Assembly: GCA_905250075.1 (NCBI GenBank)
Contig: CAJNOP010000021.1
Location: forward strand, 692,363 to 756,362
Origin: Rotaria sp. Silwood1
Lineage: Eukaryota; Rotifera; Eurotatoria; Philodinida; Philodinidae
Direction: 5' to 3'
Length of the DNA: 64,000 nucleotides
Shown: piece after piece, positions 49,194 through 61,102 of the stretch
Layout of the letters: each line of letters starts with the position of its first letter
Position numbering within the stretch: the stretch's first letter is position 1
The notes under the pieces: model-generated
Seen by the model: the letters and a program-made list of their open reading frames with translations, nothing else
Database searches by the model: none
What the model was told of the DNA's origin: nothing
Made by a program: the position numbers and the translations under genes

Positions 49194-49935
49194 TTAAATA
49201 TTGTTAACTACTGAATGTTTTACGGTCGTTAACTGAATTTCAATTTGATCCAATTCATTCTTATGATGACTTAATTTATGAAATACAAGATGTCGATAAA
49301 AATGTAATGAAAATATAGAAAATAATATAATAACTGGTACAATAATCATTGTTGCTGCAATAGCTGCTGGACGCATTAAAATAAAAAATTTTACCCAACA
49401 CACAATAGCAATTTCCAATAGGAATAAAAATATTCCTAAATTAAACAAAAATAAGAAATTTGTTTTCGTTTTCAAAAAAAAGAGATAAAATAAAAACTTC
49501 TTACCAAATCCAGTACTTAAAATCCAAGCAAGTTCAACATAAATATGCATTGTTTCATGATCTTCATAAACAAGAAGATCACCAGATTCTACCAATGGTA
49601 ATATACATGTGCTTATCATCAAAGCTAAAAGATGTACACCCACTACGAGACATGTTAATGTTGAATAAGCTGTAACTAAAGGTATTGATGCCTTTGATTG
49701 TTTATGATCATCTAGTGAGACTTCAACCATAGCAACCTGTGAAAAAGAAATAATGAAAAAATAGTCATAAATTATATTAATTTTGTTTTGAAATATAGTA
49801 CGCACAATAGGCACTGACCATAGCAAAACCGGATAGTAGAGCACTTGTACGTGAAACGGCTTTTAATTTGGCCTTGCTAAATAAAAGACGACGTTCTTGT
49901 AATAGATGTTTTGTACGACTCTGTTCCATTCTCAT
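49194..49935 (-). CDS. ORAI1: Orai calcium release-activated calcium channel subunit
   Basis: Orai hexamers form the plasma-membrane CRAC channel opened by STIM when ER calcium falls. Three phased exons, 49819-49935, 49505-49736 and 49194-49435, encode 196 residues. The N-terminal helix LFSKAKLKAVSRTSALLSGF leads into TM1 with the selectivity glutamate at residue 44 (AMVAMVEV). TM2 is VVGVHLLALMISTCILP, TM3 contains FLLEIAIVCWVKF with a glutamate at 124 equivalent to human E190, and TM4 is IIVPVIILFSIFSLHFYR followed by the C-terminal STIM-binding coiled coil. It is short because the proline-rich N-terminus and the TM3-TM4 loop of human ORAI1 are lacking. An ATG six bases downstream of 49935 is an alternative start. 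It lies 181 bp upstream of STUB1 on the same strand. Donor GTCAGT in intron 1. Confidence 0.95.
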
Positions 49936-51631
49936 TCTTTCTTTGATTAATTATTATAATGACAAGTAAAATACATCAAATATTTATGGAATAAAATTAA
50001 AAAAAAAACAACACAAGACAAGTCCAAAAAGTATCTGGATTACTATTGACATATATTGGAATATAATATAGAGTTTCATAGATGACGCTATAGTACGAAT
50101 ATTTATATATTAGTGGAGTTTGATGAAGAATGTGATAACTATTACACTGTACTTTAATTGTAATTGAACAATTGTCTTTGTAGTAATCATTTGTGGAATC
50201 GTGTATTTTATAAAAAAAAATGAGTCAATTTAATTGAGACTACGGGACTACGAAGATTTATTTTTCTAGAGTGGGAAGCATCAAAAGAGGGTCATACCTG
50301 TGAGAAGCTAGTCACAGGCTTCGAAACCGAGCGACACTTTGACGACTTGTCTAAGCCCAATTTAGAATAGTACTATTAAAAGTATATTTCTTTTAGAAAA
50401 CGACTTTCTAAGCGATAAAACTTCACATCTACTGCAGTCATTTCAAAACTTTATTATCATTGTGATCATGAATAGACTAAGGCTAGATAATTTTAATGCT
50501 TGAAAAAACAGCATGAAAGATTAGTCGAGTTACATATTGAATCAAAATAGTACGATGCATTGTTGAATACTCCAATTTCTTGAAGACTATCATTTATTCA
50601 CATAAATTTTGGCATAAAAAATGCCAATTGATCATTTGCAAAGAGTCAAATCGGTTACTATTTTTCGTCAAACTCTTAATACTGTTCCACTTCAATAATA
50701 CTCATGTTACTTAATGCTATCTATAGTGTACTTGGCCTTCTTTGCACATGAAGAATGGTATGAAACTAAATAAATGTTCTGCTGTTATTTTTTGGCTAAA
50801 TGAAATTTAAAAAACGTTTGCATAGTAAAGATTACTGATTGTTGTCAGTTGCAAGATATGATGTTCGAATAAAATTGATTAAAATGGAACTATTTCATTC
50901 TGACTTTTCAGCTTTGAAGATAGCTTTCAATTGATATTAGTCTTTTTTGATCGTTGAATAAAATTTAAATCGGGCAGCCCAACAAAAGTTTAGATTCATC
51001 ACGTCCATTTTGAGTCCTGATCAACTTTCAGCTGATTATTTGATTTAAATGTTGTTCTCGTTCCCATTCGTGGCCAGATACTTGCATTCATTCTTGTTTC
51101 TGCAATATGATGATGAGATATATGACAGAATCTATCAAAAAAAAACCAAAAACATAAATCGCGTAAGCTGCTGATTGGTTCAGATTAAATCTTAACATTT
51201 GAATGTCTGTTAGTAGATGCTATGATTTCATGTCAATTTTACTTCAAGAAACAATAGTATCTTGTCAATTTATTGAGTATGAAGTAGATATTAGTTATGA
51301 CAACGAATGAATTTTATATACTAATCAACAGTTGCCTATTAAAATTTATCTACAGTCGGTTTATGATTAAATCATGACTAATGATGAATATTAAGTCTCA
51401 TTCATATTCTACAAAACAGTGGTCGTATATCGGATTTTTTCAATCCGGTGTTACATTTCGTGTGCTCGAAAAAATATGCTTTTTACACAATGAAAGACAA
51501 ATTATCTTAAATTCCGTTTATTTTCTATTTATATGAATAAATAAAGAAGCGAAAAACAAAAAAAAACAAAACAAATATCTGATTAGTGTTTTCATTTTTT
51601 TTTTATCACATTGTTGATCAACTCACAATAA
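49936..51631. other. Intergenic between Orai start and PGAP4 end
   Basis: 1.7 kb, AT-rich, with the Orai promoter at its left. 50260-50345 is a short less AT-rich patch (GAGTGGGAAGCATCAAAAGAG ... CGAAACCGAGCGACAC). No gene or RNA recognised. Confidence 0.5.
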
Positions 51632-53414
51632 TTAATCTAGTAAATATGGATTGATATACATATGTCGAAGTCTTGAATATAAACCAATATGATGAACTAA
51701 ATTTGGTTCGACAAGATATGTTTGTAGATGTATGCGTTTTGGTAAATCGTCAAAAGCTGTATCGATCGCATATCCATTATGACATTTAATACTATTTAAA
51801 TAATCAATAACTTGAATATATGTTTGTCGAAAATAGACTACGCCTGGTAAACAACATGATGGTGCTGGATAAATAGCATAAAATGATGGATGTAATGAAC
51901 GCCATGTCCAAGATACATTAGAATGATTAAGTAAAATAAGTACGAGTATTATAAGAAGAAAATAATATATAAAATAAATTCGATTTAAATTATTAGAAAT
52001 CAGACGACAAATAAATGTAATATGATTTATAGAATTTTTATCATTGTTGCCATTACCCTTGAATAAAATATTATCAAAGAAATTATTTTAGTATCAAATA
52101 TTAATATCAAACCAAAATAAGAAAAAAGCACAACGAGTCAAACTTGAACTCAAAATAACTCAGTTAGTTTCTAGGTTAATCAATTTTCACTCATTAGATA
52201 TACCTTAGAAAAATGTAACAACATCATTTAGAAAAACCAATCGTTGCCTATATAAGAAGTAAATAAATGATAGTATGTAATTTGAAATATTACAAATGTC
52301 TAGATGAAATAGTCATTATTCTCTACTCTATGTAACAAATATTCATTGTAAAATGAAAATTTGTTATTGTATTTTGACATACCTGTTTAATGATTTGAAA
52401 TAAATTAAAGCAAGCAAAAGAAAAAAATGTAAGAAGAAGACTTGTTGCAATTAATTGTATAATAATATAAACTGATGGATGTAAATAATTAATTAACCAT
52501 CTTGGGTGATAAATTTTAAGAAAAGCTGGTTGTTGTCTATAACCATTTAATGGCCATAATTGTTTAATACGATAATCAATTAATGATAGAAACCGATGAT
52601 AAAAATCATCACCAATTGGTTGTGCATCATCTTGTAATAATAGAAAATAATTAACATTGGGAAATGATTGAAAATTAGCTAGAATACATTGTAAATGTGC
52701 GTATTTTTCTCGTTCATACATATCAATTATTTGATCTGAATCAATTGTATTAATAATAAAAACCGGTACTAAACGTCGAATTAAATCAATACCATCTGAT
52801 ATTTGATTATTTATATTACCATTTTCACATAATGTGATTATAAAACGTGAATGATAATTTTTCAAAAGTTGATAAAGTACTTGACCAACATAAAATTTAC
52901 CATCACGACGATCTGTATCTTGTTGACTATATAAAATGGATATAACAATATGATCATTGGTATTAGTATGATTATTCAATAATATTTGTTTAGGCTTATC
53001 AAATAATGTATATGATGATAAAGGTGAATTATTATTTTTCATTTGAATAAAATCATAAAAACGTGATTGAAAAGTTTGATTTGAAATAATATTTGAATAA
53101 TTTTTTGAATTTTTCCATAAATTATCAAGCCATTCATAAGCTTGTTGTTGTTCTTGTTTTTGTTTATCTATTAAATCATTACGTATAGGTATAATAGATA
53201 AAGTTTCAGGTCGAATATATTTTAAATTATATAGAAGAGCAAATGGTTTATGATAAGATATTAAACTAGCTATGAATAAAACAATTATAAATATATATAA
53301 ATGAATACGTTGATGCCAACGAAATAAAATAAATGATATACTAGATATTATTAATTTAATATAATTTCGACGATATTTGAAATAATAGAAGTGATGTTTA
53401 ATATGTGAAAGCAT
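51632..53414 (-). CDS. PGAP4: GPI N-acetylgalactosamine transferase (PGAP4/TMEM246)
   Basis: PGAP4 is a Golgi enzyme that adds N-acetylgalactosamine to the first mannose of GPI anchors. Two exons, 52383-53414 and 51632-52057, encode 485 residues (human 403). An N-terminal transmembrane segment lies at about residues 38-55. The GT-A half has HIVISILYSQQDTDRRDGKF and YFLLLQDDAQPIGDDF with the acidic metal motif, then LKIYHPRWLINYL. Two hydrophobic segments (IIIQLIATSLLLTFFSF and IYFIYYFLLIILVLILL) interrupt the domain, the tandem transmembrane insertion known for PGAP4. The distal half has YPAPSCCLPGVVYF, KCHNGYAIDT and VEPNLVHHIGLYSRLR, all diagnostic. The 325-bp intron falls between the two inserted membrane segments. 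Confidence 0.93.
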
Positions 53415-56289
53415 TTCATAAGCACTTATTTATAGAAAAATCAATAAAATACTATAGAAGATTTACAATTTTTTTATCTGTATCAACAAACATAGTTATT
53501 TATTTTTATGATTCATATGTGAAAGAGAAGACAGCCCTACGCAGCTATTCATTCGTTCTCTTGTCATTGACACATGCCTGCTACATTTTCTCTCACAATG
53601 CATCGTTCTCTGTCGTGTGCCCTCTCATCGACGATAGACGACGTCAGTGGTGGGAAGCAAGAAAGAGAAAAATAAGTTGTGTTATAACTTCAAGAAGAAT
53701 CCTATGAAAGAAACATAAATGTATTGCATGGTAGAAGTACTTCATTAATATCATCATTTTAATGCTCAATAAACTTATGACAATCATTCAAGGTGCGATG
53801 AAATTTACTCATTTATATGAACTCATTCATCTCTCCAATAATTTAGTGATAGAAAAACTTGACATTGTTATTGAACAGAATTCCTTGACAATTAATTACT
53901 TATATTCAATTTCTGTATTTTGTCGTTATTGTCATTTAGATTCATTAATTGATGACAACGAAGTAAAAAATTCAACATCCGTCACTTGAATATGCTATGC
54001 GCTCTGAAATAAAGCTAGAGGGTGGATGAAACAACTCACTTAATCAAACGAAGAAACAAGCAACAAAAAAAGTCAAAGTGGTCATAGTATATGGATCGAA
54101 GTCTTCTATGTGTATATATAATATATGTTGCATTCTAAGCATCGTATTCTGTTTCAAGAGGGAAGAAATTTTTGTCATGCACTGAGTAATCAATAGAACA
54201 AATCTGTCAATTTTGGTTTGCTTCCTCATTCTTCAAATGAAATAAATATAATGTCATAATCGATTTCATTTATTTTTTTTGAGAGACAATTGAATTAGCG
54301 TATCTAAGTCATTATTGATTATGTTCAGTAACTATTCATTTCTTTTTAATAATTATAAAAAATAATGATATCAACCATTTGATTAATGAATTATATTTGA
54401 GCAAGCCTACATATGTTCAATCTACCGTTTTATTTGTTCAGATCTAATAAAAACACAAGTTACTGATGATGATAAGTGACTAATTCATCGATTCATACAC
54501 ATAGTTTTACACGTTCGAATTCGGATAACATTTCTTATTTCAAAGTTTAAATGTAATGTAAAAAGTCAACTTTGTAAATACATATCATTTTTTGCTACAC
54601 ATTTCGGAAATAAGTTTATGATTCTGATTTAAAACAAGACCTTCATAAATTCATTCAATGAATGTATGTGTACATATATATATATATTGCTCAATCAAAA
54701 ACATGACAATAGATTTTCGATCTGATTTTGTTCTAAGCAATACATTTTCATAAAACAATGATCGATTTCGACCAAAACTGAGAAAATTAAGCCACTGGAT
54801 CGAATCACAGGATTTCAATGTCAAAATTTCTACCATTTTTCGACAGAAACTGACTGTAATTCATTCATCTGAATGATTATTGAGCTGAAAGCAACATAAA
54901 TGTCAATATGGAAAGATTAGGTTGTATTGTCCTAGAATCATTTTATGAGTAATTTGTTGTTTTTGATAAGCTTAACATGATATTATTATATTTCAATCTC
55001 TGCAAATAATTGTTTCTATTGTGATACTAATTCTACAATGGAATAAAAAAAAAGATTAGACTATTACATTGCTTGATACTTTGATAAAGCTTTTATCGAA
55101 AAATAGAACAAGAAAAAAGGAATATTTTTTTATGCGAACAGCAATTAGTTTACAAAAAAATTGTTTATAATTTCTTTGCACAAATTCCGTCATTTAATCT
55201 TTCTTTATTTGGCATCAGTGTACTGCCTTAGTAAATTTATAGAAGTATGATAGTTAATTCAAGGTCACATATGGAGATTTTCGGCAATAATAACAGTATG
55301 TGTGATGATTATTCGGTCCACATTCGTCACTACTTCGTCATCGTTTTACGCATCTTGTTATGACATTAGAACTGATAAACATATGTTCTAAATTTTTCTT
55401 TTGTTACACTATATTGACAAGTGAACATCTGTTGTATGATGAAATTGAAATTGTTGCAACTAGAAATTTATTTGCGGCTTCGAAAAATGATGACTAATTT
55501 TCGAATGACGCTAACAAAAATTGTGATTGTCTTAAAGTTTTCAAGTAACCCTAGGTTTATCTTAGTATCAGCCATCGAAATCAATTGAAAAATTTCAGAC
55601 GCTGATAAATCTTGCGTTCCGCATGTTTTCAAGTATGACTGATGAAAGAAGTCGTCCAATCGATAGATCGCTTTTGATTGAAGACTATAAGTATTAAACA
55701 GACTCAAGTAAGCTTTGCACATCTTGAAAAGAGTCAGCAATACTCTCAGAGCATCAAGTCTTTTCAAGATATGCATAGTCTTGGATCAAAAGTGATTTAT
55801 TCGTTGGAGAACTTTTTTGTGATTTCCTCAGTTTTCTTTCAATTCGTGCAATTTCATTGAAGTCTTAATTAATAATTTCTTGTCCTTTCTTGAATGTTTG
55901 AGTTTTTAAAATTCTAAGAACTGGCTCTTTAACGATATTAGTCACACATCAATATATGAGTTTAATTCGAACTCTATATTAGTGGAATTTACAACAAGAA
56001 AAAGAGCGAATATACATTTATTAAAAGTAAGGCAAGACATAAAAATAAATCTCGTTTTCAAAAGAAAAAACAACAAATTGAAGCATAGATAATCATTCTC
56101 TTATGACATTGCATTGCACATATACAGTCATAAAAATAAAAACACAATCATCTGTATCATAATATCGATTACAACAGGAGTTAACTAAATAATTGTCTTG
56201 TTTAAATAAAAAGAAATGAGATATTTCTATTTTACAATATCAATGTTTTAAATTCTCGAAGTTCTTTCATACGTGACAAATACTTTTCA
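53415..56289. other. 2.9 kb intergenic
   Basis: The PGAP4 promoter side, 53515-53690, is CpG-richer than surroundings and contains GACGACGTCAGT near 53638, a CRE-like half-palindrome. The remainder is AT-rich. The 102-codon minus frame at 55468-55776 is the longest orphan frame here and is mildly protein-like (RLDDFFHQSYLKTCG), but it has no recognised family. The frame 53762-53989 is not supported. Confidence 0.45.
53620..53660. promoter_or_regulatory. CRE-like CpG patch upstream of PGAP4
   Basis: TCGACGATAGACGACGTCAGTGG lies about 225 bp upstream of the PGAP4 ATG. ACGTCA is the core of CREB/ATF sites. Function is inferred from position and local CpG content only. Confidence 0.3.
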
Positions 56290-58379
56290 TTAATTTTTTT
56301 CTGGTATATATACATAAATAATTGGATGATTAAATAGAGCTGATAAAGGAGATGTAAATTTCGATAGAGCAATATGATTTATTTGATTATTGTGTTGAAT
56401 AAATGATTCTAGTTGATATTGTTCATCATTTGACAATATATTGGAATGTGAAGGTGATGATATCGATTGATTATAATAAACATACCAATTATTTGATTGT
56501 TTATCTTTATAAAACATTAATTTACTATTTCTTTCATTTGAATCACATAGAATAGCCAATAATTTATATCGAGATAATCGTTGAGAATTATTATTTTCTA
56601 ATAAATTGTGAATTGATATTTTTGAATTCGGTAAAAATAAACTTTTTGATTTTGTTCTTGTTCGAATTAATAAACATTCAGGTTGAAAAACAAGCAATGT
56701 TCTACCACTTTTAAGATAATATTGATCAATAGCCATTTGTACAGTTATATAGTCTTTTGTATTATAATCTAATGTTAAATAAGTCTCTTTATGATTATCA
56801 ACAAATATAAGCCATTCTACTTGAAACCATTCATTAACAATTTCGTTGTAAATAGCAAATAATTCTGGATATGAAAGACTTTTTCTTGTTGATGTAGAAG
56901 TATTAGTATTTGGTCTTAATGAATGTGAAGGAGATGGTATTGATTGAGCTATAGATGATGAATAATTCGAATCAAAAAAATCATTTCCAAGAGGTCGATT
57001 TGGATTCGGCATAGTATCATCTAATAGATTGAAAAAAAGCAACAATAGATTAATATATATTTTACATGAAAACTATATTCTTCTCTTGTTATTTAATTCA
57101 TTAGGTTTTTTTTATCAAGTAGATTATTTATGAGTGATATGTATGAAAATTTTTAATATTTTGAATTGAAATTCTAATTTGATTATTAAATAATGAGCAA
57201 AACTTGTTGTTTATGAAAATGAATAACAATTGTTTTTACTAGAAAAATAAAGGATGAAAACAATAAGAGATAAGCAGCATACTTCATATATTTGTATTTC
57301 TATATGATTTATATTGTTTTATGTCCATGCTGTTTTAAGACATGATCCTATGCTTCTCAAAAGGAGAACATATGGTTTGTTTCTATTTCGAAAATATCTT
57401 CAAACACGTATGCATACAAAATACCTGGTTTTGATCTGTTTAGCATAAATATAAATAAAACAATCCCTTATAGCTGAAGATTTTTGTGTTTATTGTTAAT
57501 ATAATATTCTATTCAACTAAGCAAAAGTTTTTTATTAATTAACCATCGAGTAATGAGAATAAACGTAATAAGAACTAAGTGCACATCGGTTTCTTTTACT
57601 GTGAGTAGTACAGAAATAGCTAAAACTCTGATACTTTACTTGTTTATGCACAAAAAGGATGCCATATAATTGATGTAAAAAACTCGCATCCGAACACGAC
57701 CATGTTCGTATTCAAAGTTTCAGTTGTTTTGGGCTCTAGTTCCAGAAGCAAAACTTTGCTTGAGTTCGTGTCCACAAAAGCGTAGACCTGTAGCTGCCGA
57801 ACCCACAACTACTATATAGAGTGATAAGAGAAATTGCATCACAGTATTATGATAGTACAAAGTATCAATTTTGCAGTTTTACATTGCTTAATTTTATACA
57901 TACGGTGATGAGAATACAGATCTTATTGATGGAATCCTATGAGTAAACGATAGTAAAAACTACATTTGTATTTGCAGAGTGCTGTGTTTATAACTGCGAA
58001 GAGAACGTTAGATCGAGATAAGTTTCATTTCTGGTGGATAGAGCTTATCGGCTCCAAAATTTTCGGATCCAGACACAATGAGTTTTAGTTATGGACTCTC
58101 ATTCACTCTATAATTCTCGAGTATTCACAACATTCAACTTCTGTGTACATGTTAACTCCACTTTCGGGTCGAAATAGAAAGCTGATGGGTTTTCAGTATA
58201 CAATTTTGTAACTATAGAATAAAACTAATAATTGAAAGATAGTTCAAAATCATACTTAAAGGATAAGCAGGTATCACATGTTCCTTTGATTCATCTTCAT
58301 ATTGTTCGAAACCGATAAAAGATTTCTTTTCATCAGAAAGTATTCCTTCAAATCCAATGCGAGGTGATCTTGATTGCAT
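56290..58379 (-). CDS. Hypothetical 284-residue protein
   Basis: Two exons, 58256-58379 and 56290-57020, joined across a 1.24-kb intron in phase 1, give 284 residues. The N-terminal exon begins MQSRSPRIGFEGILSDEKK and is acidic after that. A serine/proline-rich low-complexity stretch (IAQSIPSPSHSLRPN) precedes an ordered-looking region with EWFQVEWLIFVDNHKETYL, LVFQPECLLIRTRTKSKSL, RYKLLAILCDSNERNSKLMF and NNWYVYYNQ. It has no signal peptide or transmembrane segment. The alternating hydrophobic pattern suggests a beta-rich domain. No family is recognised. Its stop is followed by poly-A signals further left, and the next gene on the same strand ends 167 bp upstream of its start. Confidence 0.7.
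57021..58255. other. Large intron with repeat-like, CpG-containing core
   Basis: Intron of the 284-residue gene. The stretch 57690-58160 contains strings such as CCGAACACGACCATGTTCG, GAGTTCGTGTCCAC, ATCGGCTCCAAAATTTTCGG and CTTTCGGGTCGAAATAG, less AT-rich than the flanks, and looks like a decayed repeat. No gene is called. Confidence 0.45.
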
Positions 58380-58546
58380 GATGTTTTTTTATCTAAAACT
58401 ATCAAATTCTAAAATTTGTATGATTGTTGAATAATAGAAAAAGAAAAAAAACAAGGGACGTCATATTTAGTAGAAAAAGATTGAAATAATTGAGCCAAAT
58501 GTTCAAAATATAGATTGTTTTGACATTAAAAAGAATAATAAGAATG

Positions 58547-59386
58547 TCAATTGCCTTTATTTTTCAAACGATAATGTTGAGATATAACATAAATATCATA
58601 AATAAGAATAGAAATAAAATAAACAGGAATGATATATTGAAAATAAAAAAACCAATTTGGTAACTGAAATGGAATTGTATGTGAACTAAAACAAAAATAT
58701 TTCGGAAAATCAAAGCAAACAATATCAATCAACTGATTTTACTTGAATATCGGTGATGATACTTTATAGATCATTATTGCAACAAATACTCCCATTTGAA
58801 TACTTATTAAAAGATTTGTAACTTGTTCAAGAATTATTTTAAAACCCTATAATTATTAAATAACTTGAATTAATAGATCAATAAGTTTTTTTTTTGTACA
58901 AACTTTTGGGTTACTAAATGCAACTGCAAATACAATTGTAAAGGCTATCAACCATAAAGTCCATCGAACAACTCTACGATGAATAGAAATGAAAATTTAT
59001 ATGACTATAAATATTTCATAATCAATTACTAACCGTTGTACAGTAAGATATTTGAAAATACCTCGATATTTTGTTTCAGCTGTGAACGTTACATCCCAAT
59101 ATGAATCGACAATACCTATGACTATAGAAAACTAACTATATATAATGAAATATAAATCGAATAATCTTACTTGTATGATATAATATTGAACCAAAAGTTA
59201 TAAATGATACTGTAACACTTATCAAAACAAACAGTTGAATAAGTATTGAAATATATTTATAACTATAATCTCTGTCTTCAAGAATCTATTCAAAAAAATA
59301 AAGAAATAAATAATTTTTTTCTACACGAGATGATAAAACAAACTATGCTTAATGATACTGTTGCAATTTCGCCATTTTTTGCAGAT
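58547..59386 (-). CDS. Multi-pass membrane protein, 5' end unresolved
   Basis: Six phased exons, 59344-59386, 59171-59285, 59034-59121, 58904-58973, 58743-58846 and 58547-58685, give 185 residues to a TGA. Four hydrophobic segments are visible: YISILIQLFVLISVTVSFI, TLWLIAFTIVFAVAF, LLISIQMGVFVAIMI and FFYFQYIIPVYFISILI. Between the first two is a conserved-looking loop IVDSYWDVTFTAETKYRGIF. The C-terminus ends YRLKNKGN. All introns are 48-60 bp. The upstream exon with the start codon was not identified; 59387-59560 offers no phase-compatible ATG exon. The architecture is loosely like rolling-stone or AIG1-type multi-pass proteins, but I do not recognise the family. Confidence 0.65.
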
Positions 59387-60400
59387 CTTAAGAAAGAAAA
59401 AGAAAATTATTGTTAGTATTAGATGAAACATTCAAAGCTATGATGAATAAAATACAATGATAAAAAATCAAGTATTACTGTACAATAGTCGATTAGCAAT
59501 TTTCCATTGTCAATAAATAAGAAAAGCTGTGTTTTAGTTAATATTTAAGGGCGCTACATTACTATTACTCAGTAATTGGTTATAATTATTATTACTTTGT
59601 ATTAGCATTTGCTTTGTTGTTGCTATGTTGATACAATTAGAGTTTTTATTGTTTGTTACTTGCGAAATATGAAATAGTGTCTACTTATTTTATTACCAAT
59701 TACTTTTTTATTAATAATAAATCAATGAGAAATAATATATTATTACGATAATAAAGTCATAACAAAGCAATAAATACCAGAGGAGGGTGTGTGCAAGTAT
59801 TAATGCGGATATGAGCCTTCAGTTCACCAAAACTCACGCTCAAAAAACAAAAATAAATATCGATATGGAAAGCCCTTGTGACGCAGATAGCATTCCTGAA
59901 TAGATTCTTAGGAGATTATTGAAAATTCTCTGGAGTTTTATGGAATCGAAGAGATAGTATGGGATCCAAGGGAAGGAATCTTAGACTTCAGGGATTCCAC
60001 CATTCATCCTTTGATACATCTTCTATTGATAATGTATAAATTTTGAGATTAATCCGTATTGGGAAAATAGAATCAAACCTTTTCATAATACTTTAGTCTG
60101 GAAGGGGAAATTTAACCGATGATTAAAAGTATTTCTATATCTTACTTATGTGTTACTTTATGACTGTTTTGGTCGTTATTACTTATTACCAGTGGTTGTA
60201 TTATAGCACTTCTATTGATATCTTTGTTAAATTAGTAGATCTATAGGCAAATTCCTTCGTTAACAACGTAATTTTACAAGATAAAACAGTGTATATCTTT
60301 GGATTCTGGAAATTCTGTCCGCTAATTTTACATAGCATATAGATGTTGAGTTACTTTATGCATCATGAAAAATTCCGTCTTCCGAATCTTTGTTCCGCTG
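59387..60400. other. Intergenic, AT-rich
   Basis: May hold the missing 5' exon of the membrane-protein gene. 59780-60000 is a less AT-rich patch (GAGGAGGGTGTGTGCAAG; GGGATCCAAGGGAAGGAATC) that may be repeat-derived. Nothing else is recognised. Confidence 0.4.
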
Positions 60401-61102
60401 ATGAGAAAAGGTCCCCAAGTGTGAATCACCGTTTCGAATGGGAGATATCTCAGTTTGTAGAGCTCGGCGAGCTGATTCTCGTGGTATGATTCATTTTTTC
60501 CGATAGAACTTCAAATAAGAAAAACTGATCGATTTTGCTAGTGAATTTCTACACTTTGCATAAGTTTTGAGGCAGTTGTTAGAAATTTAGAACTTCAAAG
60601 GTACTTCATTTTTATATGGCCATGTTATAGAATAGAGAATGCCGCATGTGATGATCTATTTTTATATTATTTTAAGAGTAAGTTCAGCTTTATCTTCTGA
60701 ATACATAACAACATTTTCTCTCGGGAGCTCTCAAATACCTCCAAGTGTAACAATTCAACAATTAAAATTCATAGCAATGATGAAAATAAGTTTTACAAGG
60801 AAATATTGTTCCCAGATTCTTTGAAAATAATATAAAAATAGATCATCACATGCGGCATTCTCTATTCTATAACATGACCATATAAAAATGAAGTACCTTT
60901 GAAGTTCTAAATTTCTAACAACTGCCTCAAAACTTATGCAAAGTGTAGAAATTCACTAGCAAAATCGATCAGTTTTTCTTATTTGAAGTTCTATCGGAAA
61001 AAATGAATCATACCACGAGAATCAGCTCGCCGAGCTCTACAAACTGAGATATCTCCCATTCGAAACGGTGATTCACATTTGAGGACCTTCCCTCGTGAGT
61101 TA
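60401..61102. repeat. Near-perfect long inverted repeat (hairpin)
   Basis: The left arm, about 60401-60674, and the right arm, about 60822-61102, are reverse complements over roughly 270 bp with only about four mismatches in the best 255 bp. They are separated by a unique spacer of about 150 bp. Checked landmarks: GTGAATCACCGTTTCGAATG at 60421 pairs with CATTCGAAACGGTGATTCAC near 61058; GAATGCCGCATGTGATGATC at 60637 pairs with GATCATCACATGCGGCATTC at 60841. Pairing decays beyond the arms. Neither arm nor spacer carries a convincing reading frame; the frame 60639-60824 simply spans the spacer. It could be a foldback/MITE-type element, a recent inverted duplication, or a hairpin RNA locus. Confidence 0.92.

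Noticed and set aside
60639..60824. 61-codon frame at the hairpin loop
   Set aside because: It runs through the arm and spacer of the inverted repeat, and the arm has no protein-like counterpart on the other side.
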